From contig JARPUW010000331.1 in NCBI GenBank assembly GCA_030533445.1, positions 1 to 64,000 of the forward strand: a DNA stretch of 64,000 nucleotides. The letters run 5' to 3'. The stretch's first letter is position 1; every line of letters begins with the position of its first letter. The notes beneath the pieces were generated by a model. It was not told where the DNA came from, did no database searches, and saw only the letters and a list, made by a program, of their open reading frames with translations. The stretch is from Cyprinodon diabolis. Taxonomy: Eukaryota; Chordata; Actinopteri; Cyprinodontiformes; Cyprinodontidae. The position numbers were made by a program, and so were the translations under genes. This document shows, piece by piece, positions 1 to 9,712 of the stretch.

Positions 1-510
1 CACACCTAAGCTTCTAATTGAGCTAGCTGCAGCAGGTCACTGTCACTCAGCTTTCAGGTGCTTAAAATGTCCTCCGAACAAACGACTGCTGAGCAAAAAC
101 CGTATGAGTTATTCAAAAAATTTTTTCACCGTGAGCGTCAGTCATCCTTCGACTCCAACTATGCCAACTTTGGTGTATGTGTGTCATTCAGAAAAATATT
201 TATGACGAGTTTAAAACACATAGTCGGATTCGTTTTTCTCCCCTCTTCTGCTCCAAAACCAATGAAAAACGGCTCTGATTTTCATCGACTTTAGGTCGGT
301 CTGGAGGGTTTTTAAGGAAAAGTATTAATCCTACCGTAATTCCGAAGATATTGTGTGGGTCCAGAGATTTCAGTCTACAAACTGACCAAAAATGGTGACT
401 CTAGCTATAAATATGTGGCCGTGAGGGCGAGTTTAAAATGTTTTTTTGTGTTTAAAAAACGCCTGCCTCACACTCTAGCTTTTCAGTTGCTCCACTCTAG
501 CAGGCTGGAT
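1..510 (+). repeat. Module A: long D monomer
   Basis: It contains the 73-92 core GAACAAACGACTGCTGAG and an extension from TCGACTTTAGG (about 285) to GAGGGCGAG (430), continuing with weaker similarity to about 510. It is homologous to A' (2518-2986) in the same unit. Over the first 72 bases of the shared open frame (77-148) A and A' differ at 7 bases, and all would change an amino acid. That argues against coding function. TATAAATA at 406-413 is present in A but reads CTCCAAATA in A'. Confidence 0.85.
406..413 (+). promoter_or_regulatory. TATA-box-like TATAAATA
   Basis: The exact octamer TATAAATA lies inside module A of unit 1, and the units I inspected carry it at the equivalent position. 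The paralogous A' module lacks it. Whether it drives transcription cannot be told from sequence; no initiator, proximal element or downstream gene is recognisable. Confidence 0.25.
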
Positions 511-880
511 TTTGCTAAAACTTTGTGGCGCTTGAGGTCTGATTATACAAAAACCGTAGCAGTTATCAACATACCGTCTTCAGTTTTAAATAGACGAAGG
601 ATTTATCTACAAACTGAGCTTCAAACTGTTTTTCTAGGTGAATGTATGCCGACACAGTGAAGTGCTGTTTTTTATGCTTTTTTTTTCCTCTCCCCATTCA
701 TTTCCTATGGGATTTTTTTGCGACGTTTTCGCTAATAATTCGCAAACCTTCGGACTAATGAGAAAGTTTTATACAAGCACACATCACCCCATTGGTCCCG
801 ACGCGTGTGCCAACTTTGGGCCCGATCCGCCAAACCGTGCGGGACTAGTTACGCGCCGAAGTTTTGGGTATACGGGAGAA
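511..880 (+). repeat. Single-copy segment of the unit
   Basis: This part occurs once per unit and shows no internal repeat. It holds a T-rich run near 670-690 and then a mixed segment from about 690 to 880 ending in GTATACGGGAGAATTATAA. From memory this final part resembles sequence that precedes (TAA)n palindromes in teleost genomes; I could not verify it. I recognise no gene. The open frame starting with GTG at 355 and ending at 660 is broken by indels in units 2 and 5. Confidence 0.6.
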
Positions 881-1090
881 TTATAATAATAATAATACGC
901 GGAATAAATATGTGCAATAGTAGTAGGTGGGCCATGCCTTCGGCATGTGGCCCCCCAATAATACGCGGAATAAATATGTGCAATAGTAGTAGGTGGGCCA
1001 TGCCTTCGGCATGTGGCCCCCCAATAATACGCGGAATAAATATGTGCAATAGTAGTAGGTGGGCCATGCCTTCGGCATGTGGCCCCCCAA
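881..1090 (+). repeat. (TAA)n tract with three R hairpin elements
   Basis: R elements start at 897, 963 and 1029, with a period of 66. Each reads ACGCGGAATAAATATGTGCAA, then a GTAGTAGGTGG segment, a 16-base palindrome (ATGCC, loop TTC, GGCAT, with GCC in front), then GTGG and six C. Each is separated by AATA(AT) units. The fold is a 10-base-pair stem, GGGCCATGCC with GGCAT/GGCCC, a GT bulge and a three-base loop. Copy number differs between array units. Confidence 0.9.
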
Positions 1091-1131
1091 CTAGAAAATT
1101 TCTAAAGAAATTTTGAGGGGGGCCACCTACT
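1054..1131 (+). repeat. Compound inverted repeat at the R/GC-block border
   Basis: The right arm GGGGGGCCACCTACT (1117-1131) is the exact reverse complement of AGTAGGTGG (1054-1062) joined to CCCCCC (1083-1088). The left arm is interrupted by 20 bases: a 16-base palindromic insert and a second copy of GTGG. Between the arms, AAAATTTC (1095-1102) and GAAATTTT (1107-1114) form a second perfect stem with loop TAAA. The inner stem and right arm are present in every unit; the left arm exists only in units with R. Confidence 0.85.
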
Positions 1132-1361
1132 GCCCGTCTGGGGAACCGGGCCAAAACGGCCCTGGCAAGTGACGTCGGGGCTCCCCAGACCAACTGCTTA
1201 CGCCTTTGAGGGCTGCTGAGGGAAGGAAAGAGGGCAAGTTCATGGGCAAAGAGAGCTGTGTGCCACTTGTGCTGAAATCTGGGAAATAGACGTGCACAGC
1301 GTATGATGCACAAGGGTAATATGGGTTGTCCATATTGAAACACAGTGGGTAAAGCCCAGTT
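1132..1361 (+). repeat. GC-rich segment with nested stems
   Basis: GTCTGGGGA (1136-1144) pairs perfectly with TCCCCAGAC (1182-1190). Inside, GGGCC (1148-1152) pairs with GGCCC (1158-1162), and there is a TGACGTCG cAMP-response-element-like octamer near 1170. Further on, AATATGG (1318-1324) pairs with CCATATT (1330-1336). Units 12 and 20 carry changes in the outer stem that are not compensated, so pairing is not strictly kept. No known RNA family is recognised. Confidence 0.6.
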
Positions 1362-1599
1362 GGCGGGCTTCGCCCGCCTGCTAGGAGCCATCTCAGTGAA
1401 GAAAAAAATCACCAATGGCGGGCTCTGCCCGCCTTCTAAGAGCCATTGCAGTGATGAAATCACCAATGGTGGGCTCTGCCCGCCTGCTAAGAGCCATTGC
1501 AGTGATGTAATCACCTTTGGCGGGTTCCGCCCGCCTGTTACCATTGGCGGGCTCCGCCCGCCTTCTAAGAGCCATTGCAGTGATGAAATCACCAATGGC
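1362..1599 (+). repeat. P/Q hairpin block (five P hairpins)
   Basis: P hairpins have GGCGGGC, a three-base loop (TCC, TCT or TTC) and GCCCGCC. Q hairpins between them have GCCATTG, bulge CA, GTGAT, loop GAA, ATCAC and CAATGGC, a 12-base-pair stem. The main period is 51 bases, with one short spacer before the last P. Unit 1 has private changes in two P stems (GTGGGCTCTGCCC, GGGTTCCGCCC). Open frames on both strands through this block are by-products of its regular structure. Confidence 0.9.
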
Positions 1600-1639
1600 A
1601 ATGAGCAATATGCCAGAATGTATGAGTGTGTATAAGGAA

Positions 1640-1938
1640 GAGGCTTTTATTCTGTAGAGTCCTTGTAGTCTTATTTTGAAAGTCTATCATGAATGTGCAT
1701 CAAAAGATGGGTCACGCCCAGCAGTGATATGGAATCCATTTCCAAATGTTAAATCACTGGTTTTCCATGTTATTAGGTGAATAGTTGCTGTATTACAGAG
1801 TAAATGGGAGACTTTTATTGTGAAATTTGCTCTGGGGTGTGTTTTGAAAAGGTCACTAGAGTCTAATAAAAACAACCTGGAAGAGTTTGGGTCATAATGT
1901 TGAGCCATTTGCATCAATTAATGCATTAGTATAATCTA
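1640..1938 (+). repeat. C monomer 1 (about 299 bases)
   Basis: It starts with GAGGCTTTTATT and CTTATTTTGAAAGTC. At 1806 a related half begins (GAGACTTTTATTGTGAAATTT), so the monomer is an old dimer. It ends in a TTTGCATCAATTAATGCATTAG segment with a weak TGCAT/ATGCA inverted repeat. No gene is recognised. Confidence 0.85.
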
Positions 1939-2229
1939 GAGGCTTTTATTTTGTAGGGTCCCTGGAGTCTTATTTTGAAAGTCCAACAGAGTTGTGTTTA
2001 TAGAAAATGTTCAGACCCGTCAATGATAGTTGATGACTTTCCAATCGTTAAATCACTCTTTTTCCATTTTATTAGGGCAGTAGATGAAGCGGAAATGGGA
2101 GGCTTTTATTTTGAAATTTGCCATAGGGTGTGTTTTAAACAGTCTCCTAGAGTCTATTCTCTAAAATGGGGTTGAGTTTGGGTCATAATGTTGAGCCATA
2201 TAGGGCAATAAATATATGTAAAAAATATA
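1939..2229 (+). repeat. C monomer 2 (about 291 bases)
   Basis: It aligns to C monomer 1 along its whole length, with the same two-half structure (second half from about 2098). It ends with GGGCAATAAATATATG, which contains an AATAAA hexamer near 2206. In unit 1 this copy belongs to the divergent subtype shared with unit 13. Confidence 0.85.
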
Positions 2230-2415
2230 GAGGCTTTTATTTTGAAGGGTCCCTGGAGTCTTATTTTGAAAGTCTATCAGTGCTGAGTGGCAAGGGAAGT
2301 GTCATGGACGGCAGTCATATAGTATCCATTTCCCAATGTTAAATCAGTGCTTTCACCCTCCATTAGATTAATATGTGCTGTTTAAAACAGCAGAGGTAAA
2401 ATCTGTTTGAAGCTT
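2230..2415 (+). repeat. C monomer 3 (partial)
   Basis: It keeps only the first half of the C monomer (GAGGCTTTTATT to about 2370) and then departs. It contains the near-perfect palindrome TGCTGTTT-A-AAACAGCA (2376-2392), immediately before a GAGGTAAAA splice-donor-like sequence. Confidence 0.8.
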
Positions 2416-2493
2416 GGTAACCTTGACAACGCTTAATGAGCCTCTCACTGACACAGACAACAGCTGCACTCACTATTGGTTTCTTCTTCCCAG
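2396..2493 (+). other. Intron-like interval (98 bases)
   Basis: A donor-like GAG/GTAAAA at 2394-2401 is followed by a CTGAC branch-point-like site near 2449. A pyrimidine-rich GGTTTCTTCTTCCCAG acceptor ends at 2493. The ends and spacing fit a short vertebrate intron and appear unchanged in the other units I checked. No flanking open frame is convincing, so any transcript would be non-coding. This is a motif-level prediction only. Confidence 0.3.
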
Positions 2494-2517
2494 GCTTTTT
2501 TGTATGGGAAGAACGGC

Positions 2518-2986
2518 ACCGAACAAACGACTGCTGAGCAAAAACCGTATGAGTTATTTAAAAAAAAAATTTCACCATGAGCATCAGCAATCCTTCGACT
2601 CCAACTATACCAACTTTGGTGTATGTGTGTCATTCAGAACAATATTTATGACGACTTGAAAACACATAGTCTGATTCGTTTTTCTCCCATCTTCAGCTTA
2701 AAAAGAATGGAGAAAGGCTGAAACTCATCGACTTTAGGTTGGTCTGGAGGGTTTTTAAGGAAAAGTATTAATCCTACCGTAATTCCGAAGACATTGTGTG
2801 AGTCCAGAGGTTTCAGTCTACAAACTGACCAAAAATGGTGACTGTAGGTCCAAATATGTGGCCGTGAGGGCGAGAATAAGATGTTTGATCTTAAAAAAAT
2901 GGCCGCCTCACACTAAGATTTCAGCAGCTGCACTCTAGCAGGCTGCTGCAGAAGCTAACTGTCAGCTAGCTTCCAGGTGCTTACCC
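2518..2986 (+). repeat. Module A': long D monomer
   Basis: It is a paralogue of module A inside the same unit. Both contain CCTTCGACTCCAACTA, a segment from TTTGGTGTATGTG to AATATTTATGACGA, and the extension from TCGACTTTAGGT to GAGGGCGAG. In most units the core reads GACTACTGATC in place of GACTGCTGAGC, distinguishing A' from A. The module ends with CTTCCAGGTGCTTACCCTC, the usual lead-in to the next D core. Confidence 0.85.
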
Positions 2987-3209
2987 TCCGAACAAACGAC
3001 TGCTGAGCAAAAACCGTAAAAGGTATCTGAAAAATTCTTTCAGTGAAAGCAACATCTATCCTTTGTCTCAGACTGGGGTAACCTTCATGTCTGTAGGTCT
3101 TTCACAACCCAAAACGAAGCAAAACAAAATGGTTGGCCCACCTGCTCCTCCCTTTCTTTTAACTGCAGGACCTCACTCTCACTCACCTTTCAGCTGCTAA
3201 AGCACCCCT
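2987..3209 (+). repeat. D monomer B (about 223 bases)
   Basis: It starts at the GAACAAACGACTGCTGAG core and ends in a CTCACTCACCTTTCAGCTGC segment that parallels the lead-in of the other D monomers. It lacks the 240-base extension present in A and A'. The shared core makes it a recombination partner of A', as used by the deletion in unit 4. Confidence 0.85.
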
Positions 3210-3438
3210 CTGAACAAACGACTGCTGAGTAAAAACCATAAAAGGTATCTCAAAAATTATTTTTATCTAAGCGACAGCTATATCTTGTCTTCAATTGGAG
3301 TAACTTTCATGGCTGTAGGTCATCTACAACCTGAATGGGAAGAGAAAGAAAAAGAAAAAACGTTTCGTCACACATGAGCTTCTAATTGAGCTAGCTGCAG
3401 CAGGTCACTCACCCAGCTTTGAGGTGCTTAAAATGTCC
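3210..3438 (+). repeat. D monomer B' (about 229 bases)
   Basis: It is the fourth D monomer of the unit, with core GAACAAACGACTGCTGAGTA. It includes a purine-rich GAAGAGAAAGAAAAAG tract and crosses the arbitrary unit boundary at 3369 into module A of unit 2, whose core starts at 3439. B, B' and A thus follow one another at about 225-base spacing. Confidence 0.85.
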
Positions 3439-6400
3439 TCCGAACAAACGACTGCTGAGCAAAAACCGTATGAGTTATTCAAAAAATTCTTTCACCGTGA
3501 GCGTCAGCCATCCTTCGACTCCAACTATGCCAACTTTGGTGTATGTGTGTCATTCAGAAAAATATTTATGACGACTTGAAAACACATAGTCTGATTCGTT
3601 TTTCTCCCCTCTTCTGCTCCAAAACCAATGAAAAACTGCTCTGATTTTCATCGACTTTAGGTCGGTCTGGAGGGTTTTTAAGGAAAAGTATTAATCTTAC
3701 CGTAATTCCGAAGATATTGTGTGGGTCCAGAGATTTCAGTCTACAAACTGACCAAAAATGGTGACTCTAGCTATAAATATGTGGCCGTGAGGGCGAGTTT
3801 AAAATGTTTTTTTGTGTTTAAAAAACGCCTGCCTCACACTCTAGCTTTTCAGTTGCTCCACTCTAGCAGGCTGGATTTTGCTAAAACTTTGTGGCGCTTG
3901 AGGTCTGATTATACAAAAACCGTAGCAGTTATCAACATACCGTCTTCAGTTTAAATAGACGAAGGATTTATCTACAAACTGAGCTTCAAACTGTTTTTCT
4001 AGGTGAATGTATGCCGACACAGTGAAGTGCTGTTTTTTATGCTTTTTTTTACCTCTTCCCATTCATTTCCTATGGGATTTTTTTGCGACGTTTTCGCTAA
4101 TAATTCGCAAACCTTCGGACTAATGAGAAAGTTTTATACAAGCACACATCACCCCATTGGTCCCAACGCGTGTGCCAACTTTGGGCCCGATCCGCCAAAC
4201 CGTGCGGGACTAGTTACGTGCCGAAGTTTTGGGTATACGGGAGAATTATAATAATAATAACTAGAAAATTTCTAAAGAAATTTTGAGGGGGGCCACCTAC
4301 TGCCCGTCTGGGGAACCGGGCCAATACGGCCCTGGCAAGTGACGTCGGGGCTCCCCAGACCAACTGCTTACGCCTTTGAGGGCTGCTGAGGGAAGGAAAG
4401 AGGGCAAGTTCATGGGCAAAGAGAGCTGTGTGCCACTTGTGCTGACATCTGGGAAATAGACGTGCACAGCGTATGATGCACAAGGGTAATATGGGTTGTC
4501 CATATTGAAACACAGTGGGTAAAGCCCAGTTGGCGGGCTTCGCCCGCCTGCTAGGAGCCATCTCAGTGAAGAAAAAAATCACCAATGGCGGGCTCTGCCC
4601 GCCTTCTAAGAGCCATTGCAGTGATGAAATCACCAATGGCGGGCTCCGCCCGCCTGCTAAGAGCCATTGCAGTGATGTAATCACCTTTGGCGGGCTCCGC
4701 CCGCCTGTTACCATTGGCGGGCTCCGCCCTCCTTCTAAGAGCCATTGCAGTGATGAAATCACCAATGGCAATGAGCAATATGCCAGAATGTATGAGTGTG
4801 TATAAGGAAGAGGCTTTTATTCTGTAGAGTCCTTGTAGTCTTATTTTGAAAGTCTATCATGAATGTGCATCAAAAGATGGGTCACGCCCAGCAGTGATAT
4901 AGAATCCATTTCCAAATGTTAAATCACTGGTTTTCCATGTTATTAGGTGAATAGTTGCTTTATTACAGAGTAAATGGGAGACTTTTATTGTGAAATTTGC
5001 TCTGGGGTGTGTTTTGAAAAGGTCACTAGAGTCTAATAAAAACAACCTGGAAGAGTTTGGGTCATAATGTTGAGCCATTTGCATCAATTAATGCATTAGT
5101 ATAATCTAGAGGCTTTTATTTTGTAGGGTCGCTGGAGTCTTATTTTGAAAGTCCAACAGAGTTGTGTTTATAGAAAATGTTCAGACCCGTCAATGATAGT
5201 TGATTACTTTCCAATCGTTAAATCACTCTTTTTCCATGTTATTAGGGCAGTAGATGAAGCGGAAATGGGAAGCTTTTATTTTGAAATTTGCTATAGGGTG
5301 TGTTTTAAACAGTCTCCTAGAGTCTATTCTCTAAAACGGGGTTGAGTTTGGGTCATAATGTTGAGCCATATAGGGCAATAAATATATGTAAAAAATATAG
5401 AGGCTTTTATTTTGTAGGGTCCCTGGAGTCTTATTTTGAAAGTCTATCAGTGCTGAGTGGCAAGGGAAGTGTCATGGACAGCAGTCATATAGTATCCATT
5501 TCCCAATGTTAAATCAGTCCTTTCACCCTCCATTAGATTAATATGTGCTGTTTAAAACAGCAGAGGTAAAATCTGTTTGAAGCTTGGTAACCTTGACAAC
5601 GCTTAACGAGCCTCTCACTGACACAGACAACAGCTGCACTCACTATTGGTTTCTTCTTCCCAGGCTTTTTTGTATGGGAAGAACGGCACCGAACAAACGA
5701 CTACTGATCAAAAACCGTATGAGTTATTCAAAAAACATTTTCACCATGAGCATCAGCAATCCTTCGACTCCAACTATACCAACTTTGGTGTATGTGTGTC
5801 ATTCAGAAAAATATTTATGACGAGTTGAAAACACATAGTCTGATTCGTTTCTCTCCCATCTTCAGCTCAAAAAGAATAGAGAAAGGCTGAAACTCTCATC
5901 GACTTTAGGTTGGTCTGGAGGGTTTTTAAGGAAAAGTATTAATCCTACCGTAATTCCGAAGACATTGTGTGAGTCCAGAGGTTTTAGTCTACAAACTGAC
6001 CAAAAATGGTGACTGTAGCTCCAAATATGTGGCCGTGAGGGCGAGAATAAGATGTTTGATCTGAAAAAAATGGCCGCCTCACACTAAGATTTCAGCAGCT
6101 GCACTCTAGCAGGCTGCTGCAGAAGCTAACTGTCAGCTAGCTTCCAGGTGCTTACCCTCCGAACAAACGACTGCTGAGCAAAAACCGTAAAAGATATCTG
6201 AAAAATTCTTTCAGTGAAAGCAACATCTATCCTTTGTCTCAGACTGGGGTAACCTTCATGTCTGTAGGTCTTTCACAACCCAAAACGAAGCACAAACAAA
6301 ATGGTTGGCCCACCTGCTCCTCCCTTTCTTTTAACTGCAGGACCTCACTCTCACTCACCTTTTAGCTGCTAAAGCACCCCTCCGAACAAACGACTGCTGA

Positions 6401-6540
6401 GTAAAAACCGTAAAAGGTATCTGAAAAATTCTTTTTATCTAAGCGACAGCTATATCTTGTCTTCGATTGGAGTAACTTTCATGGCTGTAGGTCATCTACA
6501 AACTGAATGGGAAGAGAAAGAAAAAGAAAAAACGTTTCAT
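3369..6540 (+). repeat. Array unit 2 (3172 bases, no R hairpin)
   Basis: It begins with the CACACATGAG variant, shared only with unit 14. Further private variants shared with unit 14 are the GCTCCGCCCTCC ending of the last P hairpin, TTGCTTTATTAC near 4956, GGGAAGCTTTT near 5268 and GGTTTTAGTC near 5982. One T is missing in the T run near 3950, which shifts and shortens the open frame starting at 3721. The P/Q block is at 4532-4769. Confidence 0.95.
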
Positions 6541-9500
6541 CACACCTAAGCTTCTAATTGAGCTAGCTGCAGCAGGTCACTGTCACTCAGCTTTCAGGTG
6601 CTTAAAATGTCCTCCGAACAAACGACTGCTGAGCAAAAACCGTATGAGTTATTCAAAAAATTTTTTCACCGTGAGCGTCAGTCATCCTTCGACTCCAACT
6701 ATGCCAACTTTGGTGTATGTGTGTCATTCAGAAAAATATTTATGACGAGTTTAAAACACATAGTCTGATTCGTTTTTCTCCCCTCTTCTGCTCCAAAACC
6801 AATGAAAAACGGCTCTGATTTTCATCGACTTTAGGTCGGTCTGGAGGGTTTTTAAGGAAAAGTATTAATCCTACCGTAATTCCGAAGATATTGTGTGGGT
6901 CCAGAGATTTCAGTCTACAAACTGACCAAAAATGGTGACTCTAGCTATAAATATGTGGCCGTGAGGGCGAGTTTAAAATGTTTTTTTGTGTTTAAAAAAC
7001 GCCTGCCTCACACTCTAGCTTTTCAGTTGCTCCACTCTAGCAGGCTGGATTTTGCTAAAACTTTGTGGCGCTTGAGGTCTGATTATACAAAAACCGTAGC
7101 AGTTATCAACATACCGTCTTCAGTTTTAAATAGACGAAGGATTTATCTACAAACTGAGCTTCAAACTGTTTTTCTAGGTGAATGTATGCCGACACAGTGA
7201 AGTGCTGTTTTTTATGCTTTTTTTTACCTCTTCCCATTCATTTCCTATGGGATTTTTTTGCGACGTTTTCGCTAATAATTCGCAAACCTTCGGACTAATG
7301 AGAAAGTTTTATACAAGCACACATCACCCCATTGGTCCCAACGCGTGTGCCAACTTTGGGCCCGATCCGCCAAACCGTGCGGGACTAGTTACGCGCCGAA
7401 GTTTTGGGTATACGGGAGAATTATAATAATAACTAGAAAATTTCTAAAGAAATTTTGAGGGGGGCCACCTACTGCCCGTCTGGGGAACCGGGCCAATACG
7501 GCCCTGGCAAGTGACGTCGGGGCTCCCCAGACCAACTGCTTACGCCTTTGAGGGCTGCTGAGGGAAGGAAAGAGGGCAAGTTCATGGGCAAAGAGAGCTG
7601 TGTGCCACTTGTGCTGAAATCTGGGAAATAGACGTGCACAGCGTATGATGCACAAGGGTAATATGGGTTGTCCATATTGAAACACAGTGGGTAAAGCCCA
7701 GTTGGCGGGCTTCGCCCGCCTGCTAGGAGCCATCTCAGTGAAGAAAAAAATCACCAATGGCGGGCTCTGCCCGCCTTCTAAGAGCCATTGCAGTGATGAA
7801 ATCACCAATGGCGGGCTCCGCCCGCCTGCTAAGAGCCATTGCAGTGATGTAATCACCTTTGGCGGGCTCCGCCCGCCTGTTACCATTGGCGGGCTCCGCC
7901 CGCCTTCTAAGAGCCATTGCAGTGATGAAATCACCAATGGCAATGAGCAATATGCCAGAATGTATGAGTGTGTATAAGGAAGAGGCTTTTATTCTGTAGA
8001 GTCCTTGTAGTCTTATTTTGAAAGTCTATCATGAATGTGCATCAAAAGATGGGTCACGCCCAGCAGTGATATAGAATCCATTTCCAAATGTTAAATCACT
8101 GGTTTTCCATGTTATTAGGTGAATAGTTGCTGTATTACAGAGTAAATGGGAGACTTTTATTGTGAAATTTGCTCTGGGGTGTGTTTTGAAAAGGTCACTA
8201 GAGTCTAATAAAAACAACCTGGAAGAGTTTGGGTCATAATGTTGAGCCATTTGCATCAATTAATGCATTAGTATAATCTAGAGGCTTTTATTTTGTAGGG
8301 TCCCTGGAGTCTTATTTTGAAAGTCCAACAGAGTTGTGTTTATAGAAAATGTTCAGACCCGTCAATGATAGTTGATTACTTTCCAATCGTTAAATCACTC
8401 TTTTTCCATGTTATTAGGGCAGTAGATGAAGCGGAAATGGGAGGCTTTTATTTTGAAATTTGCTATAGGGTGTGTTTTAAACAGTCTCCTAGAGTCTATT
8501 CTCTAAAACGGGGTTGAGTTTGGGTCATAATGTTGAGCCATATAGGGCAATAAATATATGTAAAAAATATAGAGGCTTTTATTTTGTAGGGTCCCTGGAG
8601 TCTTATTTTGAAAGTCTATCAGTGCTGAGTGGCAAGGGAAGTGTCATGGACAGCAGTCATATAGTATCCATTTCCCAATGTTAAATCAGTCCTTTCACCC
8701 TCCATTAGATTAATATGTGCTGTTTAAAACAGCAGAGGTAAAATCTGTTTGAAGCTTGGTAACCTTGACAACGCTTAACGAGCCTCTCACTGACACAGAC
8801 AACAGCTGCACTCACTATTGGTTTCTTCTTCCCAGGCTTTTTTGTATGGGAAGAACGGCACCGAACAAACGACTACTGATCAAAAACCGTATGAGTTATT
8901 CAAAAAACATTTTCACCATGAGCATCAGCAATCCTTCGACTCCAACTATACCAACTTTGGTGTATGTGTGTCATTCAGAAAAATATTTATGACCAGTTGA
9001 AAACACATAGTCTGATTCGTTTCTCTCCCATCTTCAGCTCAAAAAGAATAGAGAAAGGCTGAAACTCTCATCGACTTTAGGTTGGTCTGGAGGGTTTTTA
9101 AGGAAAAGTATTAATCCTACCGTAATTCCGAAGACATTGTGTGAGTCCAGAGGTTTCAGTCTACAAACTGACCAAAAATGGTGACTGTAGCTCCAAATAT
9201 GTGGCCGTGAGGGCGAGAATAAGATGTTTGATCTTAAAAAAATGGCCGCCTCACACTAAGATTTCAGCAGCTGCACTCTAGCAGGCTGCTGCAGAAGCTA
9301 ACTGTCAGCTAGCTTCCAGGTGCTTACCCTCCGAACAAACGACTGCTGAGCAAAAACCGTAAAAGGTATCTGAAAAATTCTTTAAGTGAAAGCAACATCT
9401 ATCCTTTGTCTCAGACTGGGGTAACCTTCATGTCTGTAGGTCTTTCACAACCCAAAACGAAGCACAAACAAAATGGTTGGCCCACCTGCTCCTCCCTTTG

Positions 9501-9712
9501 TTTGAACTGCAGGACCTCACTCTCACTGACCTTTTAGCTGCTAAAGCACCCCTCCGAACAAACGACTGCTGAGTAAAAACCGTAAAAGGTATCTGAAAAA
9601 TTCTTTTTATCTAAGCGACAGCTATATCTTGTCTTCAATTGGAGTAACTTTCATGGCTGTAGGTCATCTACAACCTGAATGGGAAGAGAAAGAAAAAGAA
9701 AAAACGTTTCAT
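6541..9712 (+). repeat. Array unit 3 (3172 bases, no R hairpin)
   Basis: The middle carries ACCTCTTCCC and TCCCAACGCG, variants also seen in units 2, 6 and 15. The tail carries GACCAGTTGA (8991-9000), TTTAAGTGAA near 9382 and CACTGACCTT near 9526, matching the tail of unit 9. The P/Q block is at 7704-7941 with five P hairpins. Confidence 0.95.

Larger units (their letters stand above)
1..3368 (+). repeat. Array unit 1 (3368 bases, three R hairpins)
   Basis: This is the reference unit used for the module entries. The first half matches units 8 and 9, including a private G that gives AGTCGGATTC near 223. The second half, from about 2020, is a divergent type shared with unit 13: GTTGATGACTT, CCATTTTATTAGG and TGCCATAGGG replace the usual GTTGATTACTT, CCATGTTATTAGG and TGCTATAGGG. 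The unit is therefore a mosaic of two subtypes. It has three R elements at 897-1090 and a P/Q block at 1362-1599. Confidence 0.95.

Noticed and set aside
58..294. Open frame of 78 codons in units 1, 8 and 9
   Set aside because: It depends on a single T-to-G change that removes a stop. The paralogous A' differs over the first 72 bases of the shared frame by 7 substitutions, all amino-acid changing, so there is no sign of selection on a protein.
355..660. Plus-strand open frame of 101 codons found in most units
   Set aside because: It starts with GTG, is broken by a one-base deletion in unit 2 and an extra A in unit 5, and matches no family I know. Its similarity between units only reflects DNA homogenisation.
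650..690. miR-430/302-like AAGTGCT seed near 660 as a tandem microRNA cluster
   Set aside because: Only seven bases match, and I could not find a precursor-like hairpin around it.
849..1601. Minus-strand open frame of 250 codons, and similar frames in other units
   Set aside because: It reads through R (66 or 69 bases) and P/Q (51 or 27 bases), whose lengths are multiples of three, so frames stay open automatically. Composition is repetitive, an extra A in unit 19 breaks it, and no protein family is recognisable.
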